A stretch of 64,000 nt of DNA from positions 62,001 to 126,000 of the forward strand of contig NZ_JACKUK010000034.1 of NCBI RefSeq assembly GCF_025822765.1. The letters run 5' to 3'. Under the pieces are notes generated by a model, which saw nothing but the letters and a program-made list of their open reading frames with translations, did no database searches and was not told the origin of the DNA. The translations under genes and the position numbers were made by a program. This stretch comes from Mycobacterium barrassiae. Its GTDB lineage: Bacteria; Actinomycetota; Actinomycetes; Mycobacteriales; Mycobacteriaceae. Below, piece by piece: positions 55,707 through 63,946 of the stretch; the first letter of the stretch is position 1; each line of letters starts with the position of its first letter.

Positions 55707-56894
55707 CTACACCGGGCTTTCGTTACAGAGCCGCGCAGGCGGTTTGGTCAGCAGCTTGAGCATGACCGGCTGACTGCGCGAGTGATCAACACTGGACTTG
55801 GGTTTGACGCGGTCGCGGGCCAGCGCCGGAGCTCCGTAGCCCTCGACGCATTCCGGGTCCGGACCATCCATTGGAAGACCGGTGAAGAACTTGGCCGCCA
55901 TGCAGCCGCCGCGGCAGCTGTCGTAATGGCCACAGCTGCTGCACGCTCCGGCGGACTGCGGCTCACGTAACTCGCGGAACAGCGGGGCGTTCTTCCAGAT
56001 GTTGTCGAAACCGTTGTCGGTCACGATGTTTCCGGCCAGGAAGCGGTCGTGGATGGCGAACGGGCACGCATAGACGTCGCCGACCGGGTCGATCAGGCAG
56101 ACCACTCGTCCGGCGCCGCACAGGTTCAGACCCGCCAGCGCGCCGGGCTCGCCGAGGCCGGACAGGTGGAAGAACGAGTCGCCGGTGAGGACGCCGTCGC
56201 CCTTGGCCACCAACCAGTCATACAGCTGCACCTGCTGTTCCGCGGTGGGGTGCAGGTCGTCCCACACATCGGCGCCGCGACCCGAGGGACGCAGCCGGGT
56301 GATCCGCAGGGTGGCGCCGTAACGCGCTGCCAGAGCGGCGAAGTCGTCGAGTTGGTCGACGTTCTCGCGGGTCACGACGACGGAGATCTTGGCGTCCTTG
56401 AAGCCCGCCTCGGCGAGGTTCTCCAGCGCACGGATCGCCATGTCGAATGAGCCCGCTCCCCTTACGGCGTCGTTGACTTCCGCCGTCGCGCCGTCCAGCG
56501 AGATCTGGACGTCGACGTAGTCGCTGGCCGCGAGGCGCGCTGCCACGTCGGCGTTGATGCGCACGCCGTTGGTGGAGAACTTGACCCCGACATGGTGAGC
56601 GGTGGCGTAGTCGACGAGCTCCCAAAAGTCCGACCGCACAGTCGGTTCGCCGCCGCCGATGTTCACGTAGAACACCTGCATGCGTTCGAGCTCGTCGATG
56701 ATGTCCTTGCACTGCTGCGTGGTCAGCTCGCGCGGATCGCGTTTACCCGACGAGGACAGGCAGTGCACGCACGCGAGGTTGCACGCGTAGGTGAGCTCCC
56801 ACGTCAGGCAGATGGGCGCATCCAATCCGTGCTCGAACTGCTCGATGAGGCGCGGCAGGGGCTGTGCAACCGGCCGGGAGTCAACTGATGTCAT
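55707..56894 (-). CDS. mftC: Mycofactocin radical SAM maturase MftC
   Basis: The 395-residue enzyme has the SAM cluster motif Cys-x3-Cys-x2-Cys in YACNLACVHCLSSSG and SPASM-type auxiliary clusters in the C-terminus (CPFAIHDRF, GACSSCGHYDSCRGGCMA). It oxidatively decarboxylates the C-terminal Tyr of MftA and crosslinks it to Val. Overlaps mftB by four bases. Equivalent to Rv0693. Confidence 0.95.
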   Translation of the reverse strand: MTSVDSRPVAQPLPRLIEQFEHGLDAPICLTWELTYACNLACVHCLSSSGKRDPRELTTQQCKDIIDELERMQVFYVNIGGGEPTVRSDFWELVDYATAHHVGVKFSTNGVRINADVAARLAASDYVDVQISLDGATAEVNDAVRGAGSFDMAIRALENLAEAGFKDAKISVVVTRENVDQLDDFAALAARYGATLRITRLRPSGRGADVWDDLHPTAEQQVQLYDWLVAKGDGVLTGDSFFHLSGLGEPGALAGLNLCGAGRVVCLIDPVGDVYACPFAIHDRFLAGNIVTDNGFDNIWKNAPLFRELREPQSAGACSSCGHYDSCRGGCMAAKFFTGLPMDGPDPECVEGYGAPALARDRVKPKSSVDHSRSQPVMLKLLTKPPARLCNESPV

Positions 56895-57190
56895 TGCGGC
56901 ACCAACATTTTCGATTGAGCGAGCACGCCGAGCGCGTGCAGGTACGGGGCCTGCTGCGCGTCGTCGATTCCGGCGGCGCGACAGGCGGACCGGACGTCGG
57001 GGTGGTCAGCAAGCGACTTGACCACCTCGACGATCGTCCGGTTCTTCAGAAACGACAGCTTGCGCGTACCGAAGTGATACAGCAGCGCGCCGAACGGCTC
57101 GGGCCGCACGGCCACCTGGTGGTGAAGCCGCCAGCTGAGGTCGGGATCGAACGTCGTCACGGTCCCGTCCTCAGCCGCAGACGAGGTCAC
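56891..57190 (-). CDS. mftB: Mycofactocin peptide-binding chaperone MftB
   Basis: The roughly 99-residue RRE-type protein (PqqD-like) binds MftA and presents it to MftC. Pattern: FDPDLSWRLHHQVAVRPEPFG and ALLYHFGTRKLSFLKNRTIVE. GTG at 57190, two bases after the mftA stop, is preferred; GTG at 57208 would overlap mftA. Confidence 0.9.
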   Translation of the reverse strand: MTSSAAEDGTVTTFDPDLSWRLHHQVAVRPEPFGALLYHFGTRKLSFLKNRTIVEVVKSLADHPDVRSACRAAGIDDAQQAPYLHALGVLAQSKMLVPQ

Positions 57191-57192
57191 GG

Positions 57193-57306
57193 TCAGTAGA
57201 CCCCGCACATCCCGTCGATCGACACCTCTTCGACGAGGGTCTCGGTGACGAGCTCATTGTCTGACGACGCCGCCACAGCGGCCTCTGCTGTCTGATTCGG
57301 CTCCAC
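57193..57306 (-). CDS. mftA: Mycofactocin precursor peptide MftA
   Basis: A 37-residue peptide, [18 protein letters not shown] then [19 protein letters not shown]. The last nine residues with terminal IDGMCGVY are the invariant core; Val-Tyr at the end becomes the cofactor. GTG start at 57306 sits 8 bases after AGGAAAGG. It leads the mft operon and is divergent from mftR. Confidence 0.95.
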   Translation of the reverse strand: MEPNQTAEAAVAASSDNELVTETLVEEVSIDGMCGVY

Positions 57307-57331
57307 TACCCGCACCTTTCCTTGACAGAAT

Positions 57332-57378
57332 CTCGACAAACTGTGATCGAGGTCGCAATAATATGGCATCGAGTGCCA
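57332..57378. promoter_or_regulatory. mftA/mftR divergent control region with two inverted repeats
   Basis: Repeat 1 CTCGA (57332-57336) and TCGAG (57347-57351). Repeat 2 TGGCA-TCGAG-TGCCA (57364-57378), perfect 5-bp arms. TATTAT on the minus strand at 57362-57357 can serve as the mftA -10. One of the repeats is probably the MftR operator. Confidence 0.5.
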
Positions 57379-57411
57379 GAATGAAAAGCCGGGGCCGGAA
57401 AAGGAGCGCAG

Positions 57412-58035
57412 GTGGACCCAGATTCCGAGCATCGCGTCGGCCGGCGCCGGTCCACGAGCTGGGACCACATCAGCAATGTGGCGCTCGAGTTGTTCGCCGC
57501 CCGCGGCTTCGAGGACGTCAGCGTCGACGACGTCGCCGAGGCAGCGGGCATCGCGCGGCGCACGCTGTTCCGGTACTACCCGTCCAAGAACGCGCTGCCC
57601 TGGGGTGACTTCGAGGCCCACCTGACCCACATGCGCGACCTGTTCGCCGACCTCGACCCGGAGGTGGGCATCGACGCCGCGTTGCGCACGGCGCTGTTGG
57701 CGTTCAACACCTTTGACGATGCCGAGACGGCACGACACCGACAGCGGATGCGCGTCATCCTCCACTCAGCGGAGCTTCAGGCCTACTCGATGACGATGTA
57801 CGCGGGCTGGCGCGCCGTCGTCGCCACGTTCGTCGCACGCCGGCTGGGCATGAAGGAGACTGACCTCGTACCGCAGACGGTCGCGTGGACCATGCTCGGC
57901 GCCGCGCTGTCGGCCTACCAGCATTGGCTCGACGACGAGTCGGTGCCGCTCCTGCAGGCGCTCGACGACGCCTTCGACACCGTCAGCGACGGGCTCAAGG
58001 CCCTGGACAGCCGCGCCGTCCCAAAAAATTCGTGA
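57412..58035 (+). CDS. mftR: Mycofactocin repressor MftR (TetR family)
   Basis: The 207-residue TetR protein has the helix-turn-helix [47 protein letters not shown]. MftR is reported to repress the mft operon and respond to long-chain acyl-CoA. GTG start at 57412 behind AAGGAG. Equivalent to Rv0691c, here in the expected divergent place. Confidence 0.9.
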   Translation: MDPDSEHRVGRRRSTSWDHISNVALELFAARGFEDVSVDDVAEAAGIARRTLFRYYPSKNALPWGDFEAHLTHMRDLFADLDPEVGIDAALRTALLAFNTFDDAETARHRQRMRVILHSAELQAYSMTMYAGWRAVVATFVARRLGMKETDLVPQTVAWTMLGAALSAYQHWLDDESVPLLQALDDAFDTVSDGLKALDSRAVPKNS

Positions 58036-58077
58036 TTAGGGCGTCGGAGTTGCGGCCGCCGCGGCGACGATAAGGGT

Positions 58078-58602
58078 GTGAGCGCCGAACCGGATGGCAA
58101 CGACGCTCCGCGCCAGCTGCTGGCGATGTACGACGAATCACTGCCCGTCGTGTACGGGTATTTCGTCCGCCGATGCAGCGACCGCGGAACCGCCGAGGAT
58201 CTGACGTCGGACACCTTCCTGGCGGCGATGGACGCCGCCCGTAAGGATGATCCGCCGCCGATGACGCTGCCGTGGCTGCTCGGGGTGGCCCGCCACAAGC
58301 TGGCCGACCATTACCGTCGCCGCCACGACCGGTTCAACGTCCCCGTCGCCGAGTTGCCGGAGCCCGTCGACGCGGGCGACGACTGGGACGCCGAGCTCGA
58401 CCGCATCGTCGCGGAGAGTGTGCTGGCCAAGCTGCCCGAGCAGCATCGCACCGTGTTGGCTCTGCGCTATATGGACGACTGCTCCGTGCCGGAGTGCGCG
58501 CAGCTGATCGGACGTACGGTGCACGCCACCGAGGCGCTGCTGGTGCGGGCCCGGCGAGCCTTCAGATCCCACTATCCGGAGCCGGAAGGAGGGAAGCCGT
58601 GA
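58078..58602 (+). CDS. ECF-type RNA polymerase sigma factor
   Basis: The 174-residue sigma factor has region 2 (YDESLPVVYGYFVRRCSDRGTAEDLTSDTFLAAM ... LPWLLGVARHKLADHYRR) and region 4 (LPEQHRTVLALRYMDDCSVPECAQLIGRTVHATEALLVRARRAF). No membrane anti-sigma gene follows; instead a VOC-domain protein overlaps its stop by four bases (GTGA). GTG start at 58078. The regulon is unknown. Confidence 0.88.
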   Translation: MSAEPDGNDAPRQLLAMYDESLPVVYGYFVRRCSDRGTAEDLTSDTFLAAMDAARKDDPPPMTLPWLLGVARHKLADHYRRRHDRFNVPVAELPEPVDAGDDWDAELDRIVAESVLAKLPEQHRTVLALRYMDDCSVPECAQLIGRTVHATEALLVRARRAFRSHYPEPEGGKP

Positions 58603-59879
58603 ACAACAGCCACGATCCGCTGCGCGTGCTGCATGGCGATGAGCTTGTCGTCCAACCTGATCCGGCGTTCGCGGCTCGACTGCGCTCACGACTGGAAAGG
58701 GCATTGAACCTGCCCAATCGAACCGAAGGAGTCGAAATGAGCGGAACCGATACCGCCATCGCAGAACTGACCCAGCCGGCGCCTGCCGCCGGTCTGCCGA
58801 GGCCTGGCGCACTGCCCTACCTCACCGTCGCCAACGCGCGCGAAGCGATCGACTGGTATGTCGACGCATTGGGCGCCGTCGTCGTCGGTGAGCCGTTCCT
58901 GATGGCCGACGGCCGTGTCGGGCACGCGGAGCTCGCGCTCGGTGGCGGCGTGCTGTACCTGGCCGACGAATATCCGGAGATCGGGCTGAGAGGTCCAGCC
59001 CCGCAATCGAACTCGGTCAGCCTGATGTTGGCGGTGCCCGATACCGATGCCGCGCTCGAACAGGCCCGTCAGCGAGGCGCCCGGGTGCAGCGGGAGCCGT
59101 ACGAGGACCACGGGTCGCGGGGCGCGACGATCATCGATCCGTTCGGGCATCGCTGGATGCTCAGCGGACCCGTCACCGGCGCTGTCGTGCCGATCCAGCA
59201 CGGCGACGTCGGCTACATCTCGGTATGGACGCCCGACGCCGACCGGGCGGCGGCGTTCTACGGCCGCGTGCTCGGCTGGGAATACGACGCGGCAACCCAC
59301 CAGGTCACCAACACCAAACAACACATCGGCATCCACAGCGTGCCGGGGCACACCACGCTGTTCTGCAGTTACGCGGTGCTCGATCTGGATGGTGCGCGAC
59401 AGGCGATCGTCGCCGCCGGTGGGACCGTGGACCAGCTGGAGGAGTTCGACTTCGGCGTGCTTTGCGGGGCGACGGATCCGGCCGGAACCAGTTTCGCGGT
59501 GTTCCAGCCGGCCCCGGGCATCCCCCGGCCCGAGTTGAACGGCACTGGGCCCGGCGAGCTTTCGTACATCACGTACGAGGTGCCCGACTCGGCCGCCTTC
59601 AAGGCGTTCTACAGCGGGCTGTTGTTCTGGACGTTCGAGCCCGGTCGCATCGACGACGGCTGGCAGGTGCAGGGCACCCACCCGATGGCGGGCGTCGCCG
59701 GCGGTAGCGCACAGGCCGTCACGGTGCCGATGTGGACCGTCGAGGACGTCGACGCCGCGGTGGCGCGCGTGCGTGAGGCGGGCGGCACCGTCATCGACGA
59801 GCCGTCGCAGCAGGCATACGGAAAGTCGGCGCTGTGCACCGACGACCAGGGCTCGAGGTTCTATCTCGGCGAGTTCTAG
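58599..59879 (+). CDS. Triple VOC/glyoxalase-domain protein coupled to the ECF sigma factor
   Basis: The 426-residue protein has a 45-residue lead (DPLRVLHGDELVVQPDPAFAARLRSRLERAL) then three VOC domains at about 60-155, 170-275 and 300-425 (ALPYLTVANAREAIDWYVDA; GYISVWTPDADRAAAFYGRVLGW; SYITYEVPDSAAFKAFYSGLLFW). VOC domains often bind metal and small toxic or antibiotic molecules. GTG start at 58599 couples it to the sigma factor; a second well-placed ATG at 58737 behind AAGGAG could make a shorter form. It may sense a ligand for the sigma factor; that is inference. Confidence 0.85.
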   Translation: MNNSHDPLRVLHGDELVVQPDPAFAARLRSRLERALNLPNRTEGVEMSGTDTAIAELTQPAPAAGLPRPGALPYLTVANAREAIDWYVDALGAVVVGEPFLMADGRVGHAELALGGGVLYLADEYPEIGLRGPAPQSNSVSLMLAVPDTDAALEQARQRGARVQREPYEDHGSRGATIIDPFGHRWMLSGPVTGAVVPIQHGDVGYISVWTPDADRAAAFYGRVLGWEYDAATHQVTNTKQHIGIHSVPGHTTLFCSYAVLDLDGARQAIVAAGGTVDQLEEFDFGVLCGATDPAGTSFAVFQPAPGIPRPELNGTGPGELSYITYEVPDSAAFKAFYSGLLFWTFEPGRIDDGWQVQGTHPMAGVAGGSAQAVTVPMWTVEDVDAAVARVREAGGTVIDEPSQQAYGKSALCTDDQGSRFYLGEF

Positions 59880-59889
59880 TTTGCGATTG

Positions 59890-59942
59890 CGATTTCGGCG
59901 TGGCTGGTCACGTTGAGCGTGACCCAGCACGCCGAAATCGCA
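59890..59942. repeat. Long palindrome between convergent VOC and ferredoxin reductase genes
   Basis: 24-base arms at 59890-59913 (starting GCGATTTCGGCGTGGCTG) and 59919-59942 (ending ACGCCGAAATCGC) pair almost completely around a 5-base loop TTGAG, with a three-base mismatch block. It sits between stops at 59879 and 59949, so it should act as a two-way terminator. Confidence 0.75.
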
Positions 59943-59948
59943 AGAAAA

Positions 59949-61124
59949 CTAGCCGAGAACGTCGGCGATCGGAGCGCCCGCGGCGATCTTGCCCCGGGCC
60001 TTCATCACCTTTCCTGGCATGCCGCCGCCGACCACTCCGGCCACGATGCCGTCGCGCTCGTAGTACGCCAGGAACTTGCGGCCGTCGTCCTCGACGACGT
60101 GGACGACGTCGTCGGCCTCGGGCTCGCCGAGGCACTGGATCTTGACGTCGTACTGGTCGCTCCAGAAGTAGGGCACCGAGGTTATGGCGGGGGTGTCCTG
60201 GCCGAGCATCGCGGGCACGAGCACGCGCGCCTGGTCGGCCACGTTGCTCCAATGCTCCACGCGCACTTGGTGTCCGAGAGTGTGACGCCAGGAAGCCACG
60301 TCGCCGATCGCCCACACATGCGGTGCGCTGGCACGGCCGCGGTCATCACACACGACGCCGTTGTCGATCTCGAGGCCGCTGCCCTCGAGCCAGCCGGTGG
60401 CCGGATGCGACCCGATGCCGATTACCACCAGATCCGCGTCGAGCTCGGTGCCGTCGTCGAGGACGACCTTCTCCACCCGGGCGGTTCCGCTGACTTGCGC
60501 GACGCCGATACCGCATCGCACGTCGACACCTTCGGCGCGGTGCAGCCGGGCGACCAGTTCACCGATCTGCCCGCCGAGCACCGACGCCAGCGGCGACGGC
60601 TGCGGTTCTACCAGGACCACCTCGACGCCCAGCCCGCGGAGACTCGCCGCCACCTCACAGCCGATGAATCCCGCGCCGATGACGACCGCGCGTCGCGCCG
60701 AGCCGGCCTCCTTGCGCAGCGCGAGGCTCTCGTCGAAGTTGCGCAGCACGTGAATTCCCTCGAGATCGGGGAACGACGGAATGCGTTTGGGCACCAGGCC
60801 CGTCGCGATGATCAACTCGTCGTAGTGAAGTTCGGTGCCGTCGGCCAGCGTCAACGTCTGCTTCGCGGTGTCGACCGATCGAGCCCCGTTGCCGAGCAAC
60901 AAGGAGATGTTGTTCTCTTCGTAGAACTCGGCGGGCTTGAGCGTGACGTCGTCGGTCTCCGCGCGCAGCACTTCCTTCGAAAGAGGCGGCCGGTCGTACG
61001 GCAGGTGGTCCTCGTCGCTGACGATGGTGACCGGGCCGGGGTACTCCGAGCGCCGCAACTGTTCGGCCGTGCGGGCTGCCGCCAGGCCGCCGCCGACGAT
61101 GACGACTCCTCCACTCGTGGACAT
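59949..61124 (-). CDS. FAD-dependent ferredoxin reductase (Rv0688-like)
   Basis: The 391-residue flavoprotein has two dinucleotide folds (GGVVIVGGGLAAARTAEQLR; RAVVIGAGFIGCEVAASLRG) and the FAD-binding HVWAIGDVASW. It is of the type that passes electrons from NAD(P)H to ferredoxins of P450 or dioxygenase systems. The ATG at 61124 (MSTSGGVVIVGG) fits the family. No ferredoxin gene is beside it. It could serve the two P450s at 45834-48462; this is inference. Confidence 0.9.
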   Translation of the reverse strand: MSTSGGVVIVGGGLAAARTAEQLRRSEYPGPVTIVSDEDHLPYDRPPLSKEVLRAETDDVTLKPAEFYEENNISLLLGNGARSVDTAKQTLTLADGTELHYDELIIATGLVPKRIPSFPDLEGIHVLRNFDESLALRKEAGSARRAVVIGAGFIGCEVAASLRGLGVEVVLVEPQPSPLASVLGGQIGELVARLHRAEGVDVRCGIGVAQVSGTARVEKVVLDDGTELDADLVVIGIGSHPATGWLEGSGLEIDNGVVCDDRGRASAPHVWAIGDVASWRHTLGHQVRVEHWSNVADQARVLVPAMLGQDTPAITSVPYFWSDQYDVKIQCLGEPEADDVVHVVEDDGRKFLAYYERDGIVAGVVGGGMPGKVMKARGKIAAGAPIADVLG

Positions 61125-61169
61125 GGGCAAATTTTGCACGATGCCGACAGCCAATTGGCGGCCACCCCG

Positions 61170-61616
61170 TCAGCCGCGGTCCCTGTCGATGATGTTGGTC
61201 AGCACCACGATGCTCTCGCTTCGTTCGACATCGGCCGCCGAGCGGATCCGTTCCAGCGCCTCCTCGAGATGGCGCATATCGCGCGCGACGACATGCAGGA
61301 TCGCATCGGCGGTTCCCGTCACGGTCGCCGCGCCGATCACCTCGGGAATGTCGATCCAGGCCGCGCGCAACCGTTCTGGTGCGATGGTGCCGTGCCGGAA
61401 CACCTGCACGTACGCCTCGGTGGTCCAGCCGAGCGCACTGCGGTCGACGACGGTGGTGAACCCGCGGATGACGCCGTTCTCGAGCAGCCGGTCGACCCTG
61501 CGTTTCACCGCGGGCGCCGAGAGGCTGACCCGCTCGCCGATCTCGGCGTAGGTGGCCCGCGCGTCATTGGCGAGTGCGGCCAGGATCCGCTCGTCCGTCT
61601 CATCCAGGCGGTCCAT
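61170..61616 (-). CDS. Lrp/AsnC-family regulator of the arginine/ornithine locus
   Basis: The 148-residue protein has the AsnC helix-turn-helix (DETDERILAALANDARATYAEIGERVSLSAPAVKRRVDRL) and a RAM ligand-binding domain. The start ATG at 61616 follows GGAGG. It is divergent from ddaH, with TTGC...GCAA sites between. In M. tuberculosis an AsnC-type regulator (Rv2324) stands next to the equivalent genes. Arginine or ornithine is the likely effector. Confidence 0.88.
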   Translation of the reverse strand: MDRLDETDERILAALANDARATYAEIGERVSLSAPAVKRRVDRLLENGVIRGFTTVVDRSALGWTTEAYVQVFRHGTIAPERLRAAWIDIPEVIGAATVTGTADAILHVVARDMRHLEEALERIRSAADVERSESIVVLTNIIDRDRG

Positions 61617-61676
61617 CGTCACCTCCACGCAACAAATCACCAGAATTCTACGTCTGAGGCAACAGATAGTAGGTCA

Positions 61677-61704
61677 TTGCGCAATAGACGGCGATTGCTT
61701 GCAA
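61677..61704. promoter_or_regulatory. Lrp-type operators between the regulator and ddaH
   Basis: Two TTGC/GCAA palindromes: TTGCGCAA (61677-61684) and TTGCTTGCAA (61695-61704). Both lie in the 113-bp divergent gap. They fit dimer sites of an AsnC/Lrp regulator in array. Confidence 0.6.
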
Positions 61705-61729
61705 AATGAATCGGCCATATCGTTGATTT

Positions 61730-62680
61730 ATGACGACTTCAGATCTCGCCGCGTCCGCGGCGCCGGTATCCGATGTCGCCGCACTGAGGCGCCCCGGCGC
61801 CGACAGAGCACCCGCGAGGCGCCCCGGCGCCGACAGAGCACCCGCGAGGCGCCCCGGCGCCGACAGAGCACCCGCGAGGCGCACTCCCCGCCCCCGCCAC
61901 TACGCAATGACGGCGCCGACGTTCTTTGCCGTCGAGTATGCGATCAACCCGTGGATGGACACCTCGGTGTCCGTGGACACCCATGTCGCGCTCAGCCAGT
62001 GGGAACGACTGCGTCAGACGTACAAGGAACTCGGCCACACCGTCGAGTTGGTCGAGCCGGTCGCCGGGCTGCCCGATATGGTCTACGCCGCCAACGGCGG
62101 CCTCATCGTCAACGGCGCGGCCGTCGTCGCACGGTTCGCCTATCCGCAGCGCGCAGGCGAATCGGCGGCTTATGCCGAGTGGATGAGCCGGCACGGCTAT
62201 GACGTCGCCGAAACCCGGCATATCAACGAAGGCCAGGGCGACCTGCTGGTCGTCGGCTCGATCATCCTGGCGGGATACGGTTTTCGTACGGAACGAGAAG
62301 CGCACGACGAGATCGCCGCCACCGTCAAGATGCCCGTCGTCAGCCTCGAGCTCGTCGATCCGCGGTTCTACCACCTCGACACCGCACTCGCCGTGCTCGA
62401 CGACACCACGATCGCGTTCTACCCGCCCGCATTCAGCGAGAAGTCCCGAGCGACCCTGCTCGAGCTGTTCCCCGACGCCATCGAGGTGGGCAGCGCCGAT
62501 GCATACGTACTCGGCCTCAACGCCGTATCCGACGGCCTCAACGTCGTTTTACCTGCCGCCGCAACCGGTTTCGCCGAACAACTCAGGAATGCCGGGTTCC
62601 GACCCGTCGGCGTCGATCTCTCCGAACTGCTGAAGGGCGGCGGATCCGTCAAGTGCTGCACATTGGAGGTACATCCGTGA
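61730..62680 (+). CDS. ddaH: Dimethylargininase / arginine deiminase-family hydrolase
   Basis: The 316-residue protein has the amidinotransferase fold: FFAVEYAINPWMD, LPDMVYAANGG, EGQGDLL, RFYHLDTALAVLD with the catalytic His, and catalytic Cys near the end in GGGSVKCCTLE. It converts methylated arginine (or arginine) to citrulline. Residues about 19-52 are a tandem repeat (RRPGADRAPA three times) not found in the family. It overlaps rocD by four bases. No ribosome-binding site precedes the ATG; a leaderless mRNA is likely. Rv2323c is the M. tuberculosis homologue, so this locus is elsewhere there. Confidence 0.87.
   Translation: MTTSDLAASAAPVSDVAALRRPGADRAPARRPGADRAPARRPGADRAPARRTPRPRHYAMTAPTFFAVEYAINPWMDTSVSVDTHVALSQWERLRQTYKELGHTVELVEPVAGLPDMVYAANGGLIVNGAAVVARFAYPQRAGESAAYAEWMSRHGYDVAETRHINEGQGDLLVVGSIILAGYGFRTEREAHDEIAATVKMPVVSLELVDPRFYHLDTALAVLDDTTIAFYPPAFSEKSRATLLELFPDAIEVGSADAYVLGLNAVSDGLNVVLPAAATGFAEQLRNAGFRPVGVDLSELLKGGGSVKCCTLEVHP
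61786..61882 (+). repeat. Three in-frame 30-bp tandem repeats inside ddaH
   Basis: The unit GAGGCGCCCCGGCGCCGACA plus GAGCACCCGC (30 bp) occurs three times exactly at 61786-61815, 61816-61845 and 61846-61875, then begins again to 61882. The unit contains the palindrome GGCGCCCCGGCGCC. As 30 is a multiple of three, copy change keeps the frame and alters the protein by ten residues. Confidence 0.95.
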
Positions 62681-63930
62681 CCATCGTCGACACCATGAAC
62701 GCCACCGAGGAAGCGATCGCCCTCGACGACCGCTACGTCGCACACAACTACTCGCCGCTGCCGGTGGTCGCCGCGAGTGCAGAGGGCGTCTGGATCACCG
62801 ACGTGGAGGGCCGACGCTATCTCGACTGTCTGGCGGCCTATTCGGCGGTCAACTTCGGCCACCGCAATCCGGAGATCACCGCCGTCGCCCACGCGCAGTT
62901 GGACAAGCTGACACTCGTGAGCAGGGCTTTTCACTCCGACCGCCTGGGCCCTTTCTGCGAGGCGTTGGCCGAACTCTGCGGCAAAGACATGGTGCTGCCG
63001 ATGAACAGCGGCGCCGAAGCCGTGGAGAGCGGCATCAAGGTCGCCAGGAAGTGGGGTACCGACGTCAAGGGCGTACCCGCCGGTCAGGGCAATATCGTGG
63101 TGGCGCGCAACAACTTCCACGGCCGCACCACGACGATCATCAGCTTCTCCGACGATGAGACGGCGCGACGGGGCTTCGGTCCGTACACGCCGGGGTTCCG
63201 GGCGGTGCCCTTCGGTGACGCCGACGCCCTCGCCGCGGCGATCGATGAGAACACCGTCGCGGTTCTGCTCGAACCGATCCAGGGTGAGGCCGGGATCATC
63301 GTGCCGCCAGGCGACTACCTGTCTCGGGTGCGTGCGCTGTGCACCGAGCGCAACGTGTTGATGATCGCCGACGAGATCCAATCCGGCCTGGCACGCACCG
63401 GACGCACCTTCGCCTGCGACCACTTCGACGTGGTGCCCGACATGTATCTGCTCGGCAAGGCGCTCGGCGGCGGTGTGGTTCCGCTTTCGGCCGTGGTGGC
63501 CAACCGGGACATCCTCAGCGTGCTGCATCCGGGTGAGCACGGCTCGACATTCGGGGGTAACCCGCTGGCGGCAGCCATCGGCACCACCGTGGTGGCGATG
63601 CTGCAGCGAGGCGAGTTCCAGTCGCGCTCAGCAGAACTCGGCGAGCAGCTGCACCGCCGACTGCACGCCCTCTTCGGGTACGGCGTGGTCGCGGTACGTG
63701 GCATGGGGCTGTGGGCAGGCGTTGACATCGATCCGGCCCTCGGCACCGGCAAGCAGATCAGCCGCAGGCTCGCCGAGCGCGGCGTCCTGGTCAAGGACAC
63801 TCACGGGTCGACGTTGCGTTTCGCTCCACCGCTGGTGATCACCGCCGAGGAGATCGACTGGGCGATTGATCAATTAGCCGATGTTCTGGCCGATGCGGGT
63901 CCACACTTGACCGGGAGCACCACGCGATAG
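62677..63930 (+). CDS. rocD: Ornithine aminotransferase
   Basis: The 417-residue class III aminotransferase has LEPIQGEAGIIVPPGDYL, the substrate-side VLMIADEIQSGLARTGRTFAC and PLP Lys in LLGKALGGGVVPLSAVVA, and NYSPLPVV at the start. It converts ornithine and 2-oxoglutarate to glutamate semialdehyde and glutamate. GTG at 62677 overlaps the ddaH stop (GTGA). With ddaH and the permease it forms an arginine-to-glutamate route. Confidence 0.93.
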   Translation: MTIVDTMNATEEAIALDDRYVAHNYSPLPVVAASAEGVWITDVEGRRYLDCLAAYSAVNFGHRNPEITAVAHAQLDKLTLVSRAFHSDRLGPFCEALAELCGKDMVLPMNSGAEAVESGIKVARKWGTDVKGVPAGQGNIVVARNNFHGRTTTIISFSDDETARRGFGPYTPGFRAVPFGDADALAAAIDENTVAVLLEPIQGEAGIIVPPGDYLSRVRALCTERNVLMIADEIQSGLARTGRTFACDHFDVVPDMYLLGKALGGGVVPLSAVVANRDILSVLHPGEHGSTFGGNPLAAAIGTTVVAMLQRGEFQSRSAELGEQLHRRLHALFGYGVVAVRGMGLWAGVDIDPALGTGKQISRRLAERGVLVKDTHGSTLRFAPPLVITAEEIDWAIDQLADVLADAGPHLTGSTTR

Positions 63931-63946
63931 GCCTTCAGGAGGCAGC

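Noticed and set aside
61786-61875. Possible CRISPR array
   Set aside because: The three 30-bp units are directly joined without spacers and lie in frame inside a gene, so this is a tandem repeat.
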